DNA from: Bog-473 sp963744225
GTDB taxonomy: Bacteria > Actinomycetota > Acidimicrobiia > Acidimicrobiales > RAAP-2
Reading direction: 5' to 3'
DNA: 64,000 nucleotides
NCBI GenBank assembly: GCA_963744225.1
Contig: CAVUSV010000004.1
Location: 1,860,001-1,924,000, forward strand
Below, one piece after another: positions 7,332-15,847 of the stretch. A program made the translations under genes and the position numbers. The notes beneath the pieces were generated by a model that saw nothing but the letters and a program-made list of their open reading frames with translations, had not been told where the DNA came from and did not search any database. Position 1 is the stretch's first letter; each line of letters opens with the position of its first letter.

Positions 7332-9446
7332 GTGAACCCTTGGCGCGCGTTCACGCGCCCGAGCCTCGTGCGGGCTCCAAACGATCGCTCCTGGCGCCGC
7401 CGGGCGGCGTGGCGGGCGACGCTGGCCGCTGCGTTGACGACGGTGGTGATCGGCGGTCTCGGCGTCATGAGCCAGACGGGCGGCGCGGCAGCGCCTTCGG
7501 GCTGGTCCATCGCCACCGTGCCAGGGACCGGTGCGGATGACATCCTTCTCGGATCGACGTGTGTCAACGCCGTTCAGTGTTGGGCCGTGGGGATCTCGAT
7601 CCAGAACATCAACGGCCCCGCGACGTACGCCCCGATCGTCGAAACGTGGAACGGCGCATCTTGGACGCTGGCGCCGCAGCCGCCGCTTCCGCCTGGCCAG
7701 GGCGGAGGGTTCTTCGACCTCTCGTGCCTCAACGGATCCGACTGCTGGGCCGTTGGGGCCGCGCTCAACCAGCCGAATGGCAACGGCAATCCCGCGGCGA
7801 CGCTCATCGAACATTGGAACGGCTCCGCCTGGTCGATCGTGCCGAGTCCCACCCCGACGGCGAACGGCGCGGCTGGAGCCATCCTGCACCATGTGACCTG
7901 CACGTCGACGTCCAACTGTGTCGCCGTCGGGGACTCGAACGACGGCACCGGCATGAGCCTGAACGCGCTGATCGAACAGTGGAACGGTGCGACCTGGACG
8001 ATCGTCCCTGGCGCTGCCACCGGGCAGCCCTTCGACCAGCTGACGAACGTGACGTGTCTGGCCGCGAACGACTGTTGGGCCGTGGGCAGTGCCGGGCCGG
8101 CCCAGCAGAACCCCAATTTCCTCCCCATCTTCCCCAATGCGATCGGGGACCAGGGGCTGATTGAGCACTGGAACGGCCTGTCCTGGTCGGTGGTGCCGAG
8201 TGCAACCGAACCGAGTCCCAGCGGGGGCTACCTCAACGGTCTCGCGTGTGTCACCGCCGCGAATTGCTGGGCGTCGGGTTCCACGACCGACAGCAGCGGG
8301 ATGGCGTCGGGGATTCTCCTGCAGCGCTGGAACGGTTCGTCTTGGACGAATGTCTCGTCATCCGCTCCCGCGCCCAATCCTGCGGCGGGTGCCATCCTGA
8401 GCAGCATCTCGTGCCTCAGCGCGACACAGTGCTGGGGTGTGGGCTCCTCGGGAAGCTTCGGTGGCGGCGGCGGCGGCAACTTCCAGCCGCAGAGCTTCAT
8501 AGAGAACTGGAATGGCTCCGGCTGGTCGATCGACCCCAGCCCCAATGTGACCGCACTCAGCTTCTTGAACACGATCAGCTGTGTGCAGGCGGTCGCGTGC
8601 CTGGCGGCCGGAGGCTCCCTCACGCAACTGCAGAACGACCCGGGTCTTCGACCGCTGGTGGAGCAAATGGCATTTCCGCCGGCCTCGAGCCAGGGCATCG
8701 TGCTGGGGGCCCGTGACGGTGGCGTCTTCAATTACGGAACGACGCAATTTGCCGGCTCCATGGGCGGACGACACTTGAACGCACCGGTCGTCGGGATCGC
8801 GGAGACGCCTGACGGCGGGGGCTACTGGTTGGTCGGGTCCGACGGTGGGGTGTTCAACTACGGCGACGCGCATTTCTTCGGCTCCATGGGCGGCCAGCGC
8901 TTGAACCAACCTGTCGTCGGGATCGCAGCCGCCGCCGACGGTCAGGGCTACTGGCTGGTGGCCAGTGACGGCGGCGTGTTCAACTTCGGCAGCGCCCGCT
9001 TCCACGGCTCCATGGGAGGCCACCACCTCAACGCGCCGGTCGTGGGCCTGACCGCGTCGTCCGACGGCGGTGGGTACTGGCTGGTCGGATCCGATGGCGG
9101 TGTCTTCAACTACGGAGATGCGGCCTTTTTCAAGTCTGCCGGCGGCCAGCACCTCAACGCGCCGATGACCGGCATCGCCGCCGCCGCCGACGACGGGGGG
9201 TACTGGCTCGTGGGGTCCGACGGCGGCGTGTTCACGTACGGAGACGCCACCTACGTGGGCTCCGTTCCGGGTCAGGGCATCGTCGGCCAGCCGCCTGTCG
9301 TGGGCATCAGTCGGACCCCGAGCGGAAGGGGATACTGGCTCGTGGGCGCCAACGGCGCCGTCTATACCTACGGGGACGCCGCGTTCTTGGGAGCACCGAA
9401 CGCGAGCAAGCTCGTTGCCCCCGTGTCGGGTATCGCCTCTTCCTGA
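7332..9446 (+). CDS. secreted two-part repeat protein (seven CX5C repeats plus six DGGVF repeats)
   Basis: A 704-residue exported protein. After a basic N terminus comes a hydrophobic signal segment (LAAALTTVVIGGLGV) with likely cleavage after TGGAAA near residue 54. The first part has seven units, each with a CX5C pair, such as CVNAVQCWAVG, CLNGSDCWAVG, CTSTSNCVAVG and CLSATQCWGVG, and each followed by a WNGxxW strand. The second part has six units of about 42 residues of the type SDGGVFNYGDAHFFGSMGG then LNAPVVGIA then DGGGYWLVG. Repeating strand patterns of this kind suggest beta-propeller-like folds, but no function is established. The start GTG 7332 is the first in-frame start giving a signal peptide. 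The gene is monocistronic and convergent with the SDR gene. The same unit types recur separately at 24443 and 50713. Confidence 0.85.
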   Translation: MNPWRAFTRPSLVRAPNDRSWRRRAAWRATLAAALTTVVIGGLGVMSQTGGAAAPSGWSIATVPGTGADDILLGSTCVNAVQCWAVGISIQNINGPATYAPIVETWNGASWTLAPQPPLPPGQGGGFFDLSCLNGSDCWAVGAALNQPNGNGNPAATLIEHWNGSAWSIVPSPTPTANGAAGAILHHVTCTSTSNCVAVGDSNDGTGMSLNALIEQWNGATWTIVPGAATGQPFDQLTNVTCLAANDCWAVGSAGPAQQNPNFLPIFPNAIGDQGLIEHWNGLSWSVVPSATEPSPSGGYLNGLACVTAANCWASGSTTDSSGMASGILLQRWNGSSWTNVSSSAPAPNPAAGAILSSISCLSATQCWGVGSSGSFGGGGGGNFQPQSFIENWNGSGWSIDPSPNVTALSFLNTISCVQAVACLAAGGSLTQLQNDPGLRPLVEQMAFPPASSQGIVLGARDGGVFNYGTTQFAGSMGGRHLNAPVVGIAETPDGGGYWLVGSDGGVFNYGDAHFFGSMGGQRLNQPVVGIAAAADGQGYWLVASDGGVFNFGSARFHGSMGGHHLNAPVVGLTASSDGGGYWLVGSDGGVFNYGDAAFFKSAGGQHLNAPMTGIAAAADDGGYWLVGSDGGVFTYGDATYVGSVPGQGIVGQPPVVGISRTPSGRGYWLVGANGAVYTYGDAAFLGAPNASKLVAPVSGIASS

Positions 9447-9467
9447 CCACGCGCCGGAGTTGGCGAG

Positions 9468-9499
9468 CTGAGGCCTGCCGCCTGAAAAAGGTGCCTCAG
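9468..9499. terminator. possible convergent terminator
   Basis: CTGAGGC (9468-9474) and GCCTCAG (9493-9499) form an inverted repeat with an 18-base spacer containing AAAAAG. It lies between two convergent genes and touches the last codon of the SDR gene. The long loop makes it weak. Confidence 0.3.
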
Positions 9500-10305
9500 A
9501 CGAAGTCGGAGCCGCCGTCGGCGTTGACGCAGGCCCCGGTCACGTAGCCGTTGCGCTGTGAGACGAGGTACGCCGTGAGCGAGGCCACCTCGTCGGGGAG
9601 GCCGGCCCGCCCGAGGTCGGCTGGTTGGTGGAAGGTCGTGCGGATCCACGACATGACGTCGTGCGGATCGGCCGGATTGAGGCCTGCGGCGGCAAAGGTC
9701 TCCTTCAGGTTCTCGGTGAAGCTGGCCGTGACGATGGAGCCCGGGCAGACGGCGTTCACGAGGATCCCTTCGGGAGCTAACGACTTGGCCAGATTCTTGG
9801 CCAGGCTCGTCACGGCGGCCTTCGATGCGGTGTACGCGACGAGCATTGGACTCTGGCGCTGAATCGAGTGCGCCGAGAAGATCGCGATCCGGCCCCACTC
9901 GGCTGCACGCAGAAGCGGGAGTGCTAACCGCACGCTTCGCACGGCAGACATGGTGCCGAGGCTAAGGGCGGAGTCCCAATCGGTGTCGTCGAGCTCCTCG
10001 AAGCGACCGGGACCCGGTCCGATCGTGTGCACCAGGATGTTCAAGGCACCCCAGCGATCCGCCACCTCGCCGAAGCCGCTGGCAATGGAGGCGGGGTCCG
10101 TCATGTCCACGCTGATGCCAACCGCATCCGGGCTTCCGGCGGCGCGCAGGGAGGTGGCAGTCTCCTCGAGAGCCTCCCGGCCCCGCGCCATGACCGCCAC
10201 CTTGGCTCCGTCCGTCGCGAGGATCTCGGCCACGGCCCGACCCATGCCCTTGCTCCCACCCGTCACGACCGCCGTCGCGTTCGCCAGTCCGAGATCCACG
10301 TCCAA
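9496..10305 (-). CDS. short-chain dehydrogenase/reductase
   Basis: A 269-residue NAD(P)-dependent oxidoreductase of the classical SDR type. The cofactor motif TGGSKGMG is at 15-22. The catalytic residues are S144 in FSAHS, Y158 and K162 (YTASK), and the post-catalytic segment is VNAVCPGSIVT. The C terminus ends in GACVNADGGSDFV, as in classical SDRs. It is the last gene of a minus-strand group after the DUF1214 and sulfotransferase genes, 58 bases downstream of the sulfotransferase stop. Such a group suggests lipid, sterol or xenobiotic chemistry, but the substrate cannot be deduced. Confidence 0.9.
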   Translation of the reverse strand: MDVDLGLANATAVVTGGSKGMGRAVAEILATDGAKVAVMARGREALEETATSLRAAGSPDAVGISVDMTDPASIASGFGEVADRWGALNILVHTIGPGPGRFEELDDTDWDSALSLGTMSAVRSVRLALPLLRAAEWGRIAIFSAHSIQRQSPMLVAYTASKAAVTSLAKNLAKSLAPEGILVNAVCPGSIVTASFTENLKETFAAAGLNPADPHDVMSWIRTTFHQPADLGRAGLPDEVASLTAYLVSQRNGYVTGACVNADGGSDFV

Positions 10306-10329
10306 CCTCCCTCTCCGTCGCCATCAAGT

Positions 10330-10369
10330 GATCAGCCGATCAGCCGATCAGCCGATCAGCCGATCAGCC
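10330..10369. repeat. five tandem copies of an 8-bp repeat
   Basis: Five perfect head-to-tail copies of GATCAGCC occupy 10330-10369. The sulfotransferase stop codon (10364-10366 on the minus strand) lies in the last copy, so gain or loss of a unit would mostly change the spacer to the SDR gene. Confidence 0.9.
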
Positions 10370-11509
10370 GACGGCATCGTAGGTGTCCAGATAGGGCAGA
10401 AACCGCTGACGGACCTGATCGGTTTCGAGCCCAAAATCCGCCAGGTCGTAGGCGTGCCGCCCATGTGAGCCCGGCTGGTGGGATGCGGCCCACCCGGCCA
10501 CCGCCCGGCGCGACGCGTCGTCGAACGTGATCCCGATGTGGTCAAAGGCAGCGTCGAGTGCCGCGACCGGGTCCACCTGGAGGGCGTCGAACGACAGGTC
10601 GGCGAAGCGCTCGTCACCGACCCGGTCCCGAAAGTCCATGGCGCGCGACACGGCCAGCCACCAACGATCGAGCTGCTCGGCACCGAGCTCGGCGGCATCG
10701 TCCCGTTTGCTGCTCCAGCTCCGGCAGTAATGGATCAGGCTGCACACGGAACCCAGCACCTTGGCGGGGTCACGATGACTCCACAGGAACCTCGCGTTCG
10801 GATATGCCTCGAGTAACGCGTCAAGGGCGAACATGTGCACCGGGGTCTTCAGGTGCCACAGGCGTGGCGGGCAGTGCCACTGCAGCAGGCGTAGGACACG
10901 CCGGTGGTAGCGGTACGTCCCACGCATGTCACAGTCCGTGACCCACGCCAGATAGGACGGGACTCGTCCGAACCCGTCGAAGTGCACGGTCCGGAAGTTC
11001 ATGCCCAGGAGGTCCTGGCACTCGGTTGCGGTGGTCGCCTCCTCGTGATGCATGGTCTGCATGAGGGGGAACATCTGGTTCATCATCGCCAGTCCCGCCT
11101 CTGTGTCGGCGATGCGCGGATCGGTGTGCTCCGTGGCCGATTCCGGTGGGGGGCACGGCGACGAGGACTCCCAAAGGCGGAGGGAGCGGAACTGAGGATC
11201 GGCGGCGACCAGCTGGCTCAACGCGGTTGTGCCCGTGCGTGGCAGCCCGATGACGAAGACCGGACCTTCGACCTCCTCCGCCTCAATGGACGGGTGCGCG
11301 CGATAGGTGTCCTCGACCTGCAGCCGCGACGACAGCAGCGCCACCAGCCGAATGCGCTGCATGAGCTCGCCCGTTTCGGTGAGGTCGGCCTCCAGGTTGA
11401 AGGCTCCGACGAGACGCTGCAGACCATCCCGGTGTTCGCCGTCGCCGAAATCGCTCAGCCCCGTCTGTGCCTTCGCTTCGGCTTCCAGCTCTTCCGCGTC
11501 CAGCGTCAT
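10364..11509 (-). CDS. sulfotransferase-family protein
   Basis: A 381-residue cytosolic protein of the PAPS-dependent sulfotransferase fold. The 5'-phosphosulfate loop is GLPRTGTTALSQLVAADP near residue 88. The second PAPS-binding segment is FLWSHRDPAKVLGSVCSL near 240, where the RDP and following serine match the 3'-phosphate site. The length and the central HLKTPVHMFALDALLEAYP fit the large actinobacterial branch of this family, whose acceptors are mostly unknown. The start overlaps the stop of the upstream DUF1214 gene by 4 bases (ATGA), a sign of coupled translation. Confidence 0.88.
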   Translation of the reverse strand: MTLDAEELEAEAKAQTGLSDFGDGEHRDGLQRLVGAFNLEADLTETGELMQRIRLVALLSSRLQVEDTYRAHPSIEAEEVEGPVFVIGLPRTGTTALSQLVAADPQFRSLRLWESSSPCPPPESATEHTDPRIADTEAGLAMMNQMFPLMQTMHHEEATTATECQDLLGMNFRTVHFDGFGRVPSYLAWVTDCDMRGTYRYHRRVLRLLQWHCPPRLWHLKTPVHMFALDALLEAYPNARFLWSHRDPAKVLGSVCSLIHYCRSWSSKRDDAAELGAEQLDRWWLAVSRAMDFRDRVGDERFADLSFDALQVDPVAALDAAFDHIGITFDDASRRAVAGWAASHQPGSHGRHAYDLADFGLETDQVRQRFLPYLDTYDAVG

Positions 11510-12738
11510 CGGCAGAATCGCTGGCTCACGGCGAGTCGGCGGCCGTCGATGGTGGCTCGTCGCTCCTCAGGCGTCACTCGCCGGGTCCGTGCGGGCAGCG
11601 AGGCCGCGACATCGGAGAACGGGACCACACGGGTGGTCGGGACCGGTGCGGTGTCGGTACGGACGCAGCGCAGAATCACAGGACCGGCGCTGTGCCCGGC
11701 CGTGTCGAGCCAGTTGGCGACGCCGGGATCCTCGTGCGCGATGACCGTGCGCATGATGCCGTCGTCGTCCACCTCGGCCTGGTGCCCGTTGAGGCTGCTC
11801 TGGTGCCGGCCGTAGTCGATGGTCTCCCACCAGGGATTCCCGAGCGAGAAGCTCCAGTAGAGGCCTTGGGGAGGCGAGACCTCGACCACGAGCGCCTCGT
11901 CCGGGCCGAGCTCCCACGATCCGATGACGGGTCGGTTCTCGGCGGCTGCGCCCATTGCTGTCCCATCGAGGGGTGGGAGAAACGTGTTGGGAGCCTCGGG
12001 GCGGGAGAATTGCAGGAAGAAGTCGAGGTTGCCCACGACGAAGTCACCCAGGGCGATCAGCTGGCGGGCAATCACGGCACGCTGGTCCACCGCCGGTCGG
12101 GGTGTCCCTTTGGTGCGTTTGCTGATGCGCTCGATGGACAGGGAGGACGCCACCTCCCTCTCCCAGTCGTAGAAGAAGTGCCGCACCACCAGCTGTGTCG
12201 CGTTGGCGGCGGTCGGCAGCCAGTTCCCCTCCTGGAAGTCCTCAGAGAGGATGAGCTCCACTTCGCCCTGTGGCCCGAGATTCAGTTCGTCCAAGAGCAC
12301 ATTGGCGGAGGAAGCCATGCCCGCCATCGACTGCAGCCCGACGTAGCGGGCCGAGCCACGGTTCCCCCACAGGCGGTAGGTCTCTCCGCCTCGCAGCGGT
12401 GCGCCCGTGTAGATGCAGTCGGGGCAGTCCATGCCCCACTTGTAGACGCCATCCACGCCCGAGGGCCGCACGGCGAGCACCGGATCTGTCTCGGCCCGGA
12501 GGGCTTGGTCCAATCCGGTACCCAGAAGCACGAGCAGATGGCGAAAGCCCGCAGCCACGTCTGCTTCGTTCCGGGGCACACCGTCGGACAACACGACAGC
12601 GGACGCCTTGCGCAAGCTATCGAGCAGATGGGACCACGCACGCCCCGACAGCAGGTCGTCCGCCGTGGCGTCCCCGGCGCGGGCAGCCTCGCTGACCGAG
12701 TGGGGCATCCACGACGGATTGACGAACTGATCCGTCAT
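11506..12738 (-). CDS. DUF1214-type protein
   Basis: A 410-residue protein with no signal peptide or membrane segment. The C-terminal third has the look of a DUF1214 domain: LYWSFSLGNPWWETIDYGRH, then SSLNGHQAEVDDDGIMRTVI, then DPGVANWLDTAGHSAGPVIL. The centre contains GNRGSARYVGLQS and HFFYDWE. Such proteins are often encoded beside sulfotransferases and SDRs in actinobacteria, as here, but no reaction is known. The ATG at 12738 is the first gene of the three-gene minus-strand operon and is divergent from the antiporter. Confidence 0.75.
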   Translation of the reverse strand: MTDQFVNPSWMPHSVSEAARAGDATADDLLSGRAWSHLLDSLRKASAVVLSDGVPRNEADVAAGFRHLLVLLGTGLDQALRAETDPVLAVRPSGVDGVYKWGMDCPDCIYTGAPLRGGETYRLWGNRGSARYVGLQSMAGMASSANVLLDELNLGPQGEVELILSEDFQEGNWLPTAANATQLVVRHFFYDWEREVASSLSIERISKRTKGTPRPAVDQRAVIARQLIALGDFVVGNLDFFLQFSRPEAPNTFLPPLDGTAMGAAAENRPVIGSWELGPDEALVVEVSPPQGLYWSFSLGNPWWETIDYGRHQSSLNGHQAEVDDDGIMRTVIAHEDPGVANWLDTAGHSAGPVILRCVRTDTAPVPTTRVVPFSDVAASLPARTRRVTPEERRATIDGRRLAVSQRFCR

Positions 12739-12945
12739 GCGCAGTGTCGCGTGCGCGTCTTAACAACTGGGAACACCGGCATGACCACCCCCGTAGCGAA
12801 TAGGCGTCGCCATGCTTCCGTACGGGGGGAGGCCCGTCAACTGCCTCCCGAACGAGATCACTCCTTCGGGGAGACGCTGCGCGTAGCGTGTGGCCGGGAG
12901 GAGAGGCGTGTCACAGCGGGCGGTCATGAGGCGACGTCGCGGCGC

Positions 12946-14166
12946 ATGATCGGAGCCGCAATACCCACGCTGGTCCTCATTGGCTTGGCGGCGGTGCTGG
13001 CGCCGATCATTTCGGAGGGACTGCGCAGGTTCGTTGCCGTGCCCGAAGTCGTGATCCAGATCGTGTTCGGGATCCTGCTCGGGCCCTACGTGCTCGGGTG
13101 GGCGCATTCGAACACGATCGTCACCGCGCTGTCCGATTTCGGACTGACATTCCTCATGTTCCTGGCGGGCACTGAGCTCAATCTGGCGACCATGCGTCAG
13201 GGTCACCTGGGGCGCGCCGCGGGATCATGGGTGGCCTCCCTCCTCGTCGCGCTGTGCGTCGGCATCGCGCTCCATGCGACCGGGTTGGTTCTCGACTCCA
13301 CCGTGGTTGCGCTCTGCCTGACCACGACGGCGCTCGGGACCCTGCTACCCATCCTGCGCGACGGCGGGGTTTTGCGGACGACGCTGGGGCCGGCGATCCT
13401 GTCGGTCGGGGCGATCGGTGAGTTCGGACCGATTGTGGCGGTGGCCGTCCTGTTGACGGACCGTAACGCCGGGCTGACCTTGCTCCTTCTCGTCGTCTTT
13501 GTCAGCGCGGCCGTGATGGCCGCGCTCCTGGCGATGCAGGTGCGGCCACCTCGCTTCGTCGCGCTGCTGCGTCGGCACCTCCATTCCACCTCGCAGCTAC
13601 CGGTCCGGATCTCCGTACTCCTGGTGGTTCTGCTCGTCTTCCTGGCGATCAAGCTCAGCCTCGATGTCCTGCTCGGTGCTTTTGCGGCCGGCGTGGTGGT
13701 TCGCCTCTTCATCACGGGGGAGGACAGCCAGCCGATCACCAACAAGTTGGAGGCAATCGGGTTCGGCTTCCTCATTCCGATCTTCTTCATTGAGAGCGGA
13801 ATCACCTTCGACCTGCACGCGCTCGTTCATCAGCCCAAGGTGTTGCTCCTCGTTCCCATGTTTACCGTGATCTTCCTTGTGACCCGTGGGGCACCGACCT
13901 GGGCCTTCTTCCGCGGCGCCGTGCCGAGGGTGGAGGCCCGCGCGCTGGCCTTCCTCGCGGCGACCGGGTTGCCGCTCATCGTCGTCATCACGACGCTCGG
14001 TGTCGACGAACACAAGATGAAGCCGCAGAATGCAGCGGCCCTGGTGGCTGCCGGCATGCTGTCCGTTCTGATCTATCCAATAATTGCGCTCAAATGGCTC
14101 GGCACCACGCGGGGGCCCGGCGGCGCCACCGTGTTGTCAGAGCAGCCCGCCGAGGACGGCGAATGA
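12946..14166 (+). CDS. Kef/CPA2-type cation:proton antiporter
   Basis: An integral membrane protein of about 406 residues with some 11-13 hydrophobic segments, matching the sodium/proton exchanger domain of the CPA2 group. Typical segments are VVIQIVFGILLGPYVLG, FGLTFLMFLAGTELNL (the unwound-helix region), SVGAIGEFGPIVAVA and LDVLLGAFAAGVVVRLF. There is no C-terminal TrkA/RCK nucleotide-binding domain, so it is the short form. The ATG at 12946 precedes the first membrane helix; an upstream in-frame ATG at 12781 would add a charged 55-residue stretch and seems less likely. The transported ion (potassium or sodium) cannot be told. Confidence 0.88.
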   Translation: MIGAAIPTLVLIGLAAVLAPIISEGLRRFVAVPEVVIQIVFGILLGPYVLGWAHSNTIVTALSDFGLTFLMFLAGTELNLATMRQGHLGRAAGSWVASLLVALCVGIALHATGLVLDSTVVALCLTTTALGTLLPILRDGGVLRTTLGPAILSVGAIGEFGPIVAVAVLLTDRNAGLTLLLLVVFVSAAVMAALLAMQVRPPRFVALLRRHLHSTSQLPVRISVLLVVLLVFLAIKLSLDVLLGAFAAGVVVRLFITGEDSQPITNKLEAIGFGFLIPIFFIESGITFDLHALVHQPKVLLLVPMFTVIFLVTRGAPTWAFFRGAVPRVEARALAFLAATGLPLIVVITTLGVDEHKMKPQNAAALVAAGMLSVLIYPIIALKWLGTTRGPGGATVLSEQPAEDGE

Positions 14167-14248
14167 CCCCGTCGATGGCGGTCGCGGGCGCATGGGTGGC
14201 ATGCCCGCACCATCTGGTGAGAGCCTTCATCAGACGAGGAGGTGCGAC

Positions 14249-14704
14249 ATGCTCCTGAACGGGTTTAACCACGTGGCAATCCTGACCAGTGACACCCGAC
14301 GGTTCGTCGACTTCTATCGAGATGTCTTCGGGGCAGAGGTCACCGGTGAGCAGCACATGGGGGAGGAGGGCCTCCTCACCTTTGTGCGCGTCGGGGCGCA
14401 CGCCGAGATCAACCTCTTCCAGGTGAATGGCAACAGCGAGGCCGAGCGTCAGGTGCCGATGTTCGGCCGGGGAAGGATCGACCACATCGGACTCCAGGCT
14501 GAGTCGCTCGAGTCCTTCGAGGAGGCCAGGCGGCGCTTGATCGCCCGTGGGGCCGCCGACGAGTTCGTCACCGACTTCGGTCCGGTGCTCTCGGTGTTCT
14601 TCCGCGACCCCGATGGGCTCGAGGGTGAGGTGTGCGTGTCGAATCCCGACGCGCGCTCCGGTGTCACGAATCCACCTGGAACGCCCGCCGCCCGCTATCG
14701 ATAG
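14249..14704 (+). CDS. VOC-superfamily (glyoxalase/dioxygenase-like) protein
   Basis: A 151-residue protein of the vicinal-oxygen-chelate fold with two beta-alpha-beta-beta-beta modules. Candidate metal ligands are H8 in FNHVAILTSD, glutamate in AEINLFQVNG, histidine in RIDHIGLQ and glutamate in FRDPDGLEGEV. This pattern fits glyoxalase I or extradiol-dioxygenase relatives; substrate unknown. The ATG at 14249 has an excellent ribosome site (GAGGAGG, 5 bases away). It begins 82 bases after the antiporter stop and may share its message. Confidence 0.85.
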   Translation: MLLNGFNHVAILTSDTRRFVDFYRDVFGAEVTGEQHMGEEGLLTFVRVGAHAEINLFQVNGNSEAERQVPMFGRGRIDHIGLQAESLESFEEARRRLIARGAADEFVTDFGPVLSVFFRDPDGLEGEVCVSNPDARSGVTNPPGTPAARYR

Positions 14705-15100
14705 CCGCTCCTCCCCTCGCTCGGGGTTCAGGAGTTTTGGGTCTGGAGATGCACTTCCCGTGCCCCGCTCGGCGTTCTCCCGGGCGCCGAATGACCGAGC
14801 AGGTCGGCTGCTGGGTCGGTGCAGCCGGCGATCCAGAGCATGGACGAAGGGTCGTGTGCATCGGGTATCTCACCTACGACGACCTCCGGCCCCAATGGCG
14901 CGAGTCCCGATCCCCCGTTCGCTCACCATGCACCGCGCTCGCGACACAGCCGCCTCTTCGAGTCGGGCTCTACCTGCGTCGTCGCACCTCAAAACAGCAA
15001 CCCATTTCCCGTCCAGGTCAGCGGCAGGTTTGCCTGCCTGTGCTCCGGGCATGACATTGCGAACAGCGACGACGGGTGCGACGGACGGATGGAGTAACGG
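14705..15100. other. intergenic stretch without a convincing gene
   Basis: About 400 bases between the VOC gene and a small membrane-protein gene. The open frames here show no recognisable domain, membrane segment or good ribosome site. I see no clear repeat or hairpin. Confidence 0.4.
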
Positions 15101-15265
15101 ATGGACAATTCACGTGACGAGCTCTTCGGTGACGGCCTGCCTTCGACGCCGTCACTCGCCCTCGCGACTGCCATCGGTCTCGTGTCGCTCGGCGTCTTGA
15201 TCGGCACGGTCACCCTCGTTGGACTGATCAACCTGGCAGGCCGAGGGGCGCGCCGCCACAGGTGA
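15101..15265 (+). CDS. small single-span membrane protein
   Basis: A 54-residue reading frame beginning MDNSRDELFGDGLPSTPS. One long hydrophobic stretch (LALATAIGLVSLGVLIGTVT, then LVGLINLAG) is followed by the basic end RGARRHR, a normal topology for a single transmembrane helix. The ATG at 15101 has GGAG seven bases upstream. It ends 28 bases before the DUF6328-like gene on the same strand, so the two may form a unit. It is too short for any family assignment. Confidence 0.5.
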   Translation: MDNSRDELFGDGLPSTPSLALATAIGLVSLGVLIGTVTLVGLINLAGRGARRHR

Positions 15266-15293
15266 GCCATCGAAGGCCCGGCGAGATCGTGTC

Positions 15294-15791
15294 GTGACGA
15301 CGTCACCGAGCACCGGCAGCGAGACCACACGGCAACGCAACAACCGCAATCTGAGTGATCTCCTGCAGGAGCTCCGGGTGGCCGGGCTCGGGGTGCAGCT
15401 GCTCTTCGGTTTCCTCCTGGCGATGCCATTCACCGTGCGGTTCGCTCAGTTGAACCAGGGACAGCGCGACCTCTACAAGGTCAGCCTCCTCTTTGCCGCC
15501 CTTGCCACGGCACTTCTCATTGCCCCGGTTGCGTACCACCGCTGGGTGTTCCGGCGTCACGAGAAGGGCCGATTGCTCAACTTCGCCAATGTCGTCGCGA
15601 TCTTGGGCTTGGCGAGTGTCACCGTCGCAATCAGCGCAGCCGTCTGGCTTGTCGTGTCGTTCGTCGGTGCGACTCCACTGTTCTCCGCCTTCGCGGCCGT
15701 CGTCACGGCGTCCTTCGTGGCTCTCTGGTTCGCCGTGCCGATCGCCGTCCGACTGGGGACCGACGAGGAGGAGGGCTCCACCGAGTCCTGA
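15294..15791 (+). CDS. DUF6328-like four-helix membrane protein
   Basis: A 165-residue membrane protein with four predicted helices: LGVQLLFGFLLAMPFTV, VSLLFAALATALLIAPVAYH, VVAILGLASVTVAISAAVWL and FAAVVTASFVALWFAVP. The N-terminal half (LLQELRVAGLGVQLLFGFLL, then RFAQLNQGQRDLY) fits the actinobacterial DUF6328 family of unknown role. The GTG at 15294 is used because it is the only start before the conserved region. It is convergent with the sulfatase. Confidence 0.75.
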   Translation: MTTSPSTGSETTRQRNNRNLSDLLQELRVAGLGVQLLFGFLLAMPFTVRFAQLNQGQRDLYKVSLLFAALATALLIAPVAYHRWVFRRHEKGRLLNFANVVAILGLASVTVAISAAVWLVVSFVGATPLFSAFAAVVTASFVALWFAVPIAVRLGTDEEEGSTES

Positions 15792-15847
15792 GCCGTGCAC
15801 CGCCGGCAGGCGTCGGGCCGAACGAGGTGGACACCTGGCCGGCGGCC

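Noticed and set aside
10330..10369. Tandem repeat considered as a CRISPR array
   Set aside because: Units are 8 bp without spacers and there are no cas genes.
14632..15054. 140-codon plus-strand frame after the VOC gene
   Set aside because: It overlaps the VOC end, has no ribosome site and has an irregular Arg/Pro/Ser-rich composition.
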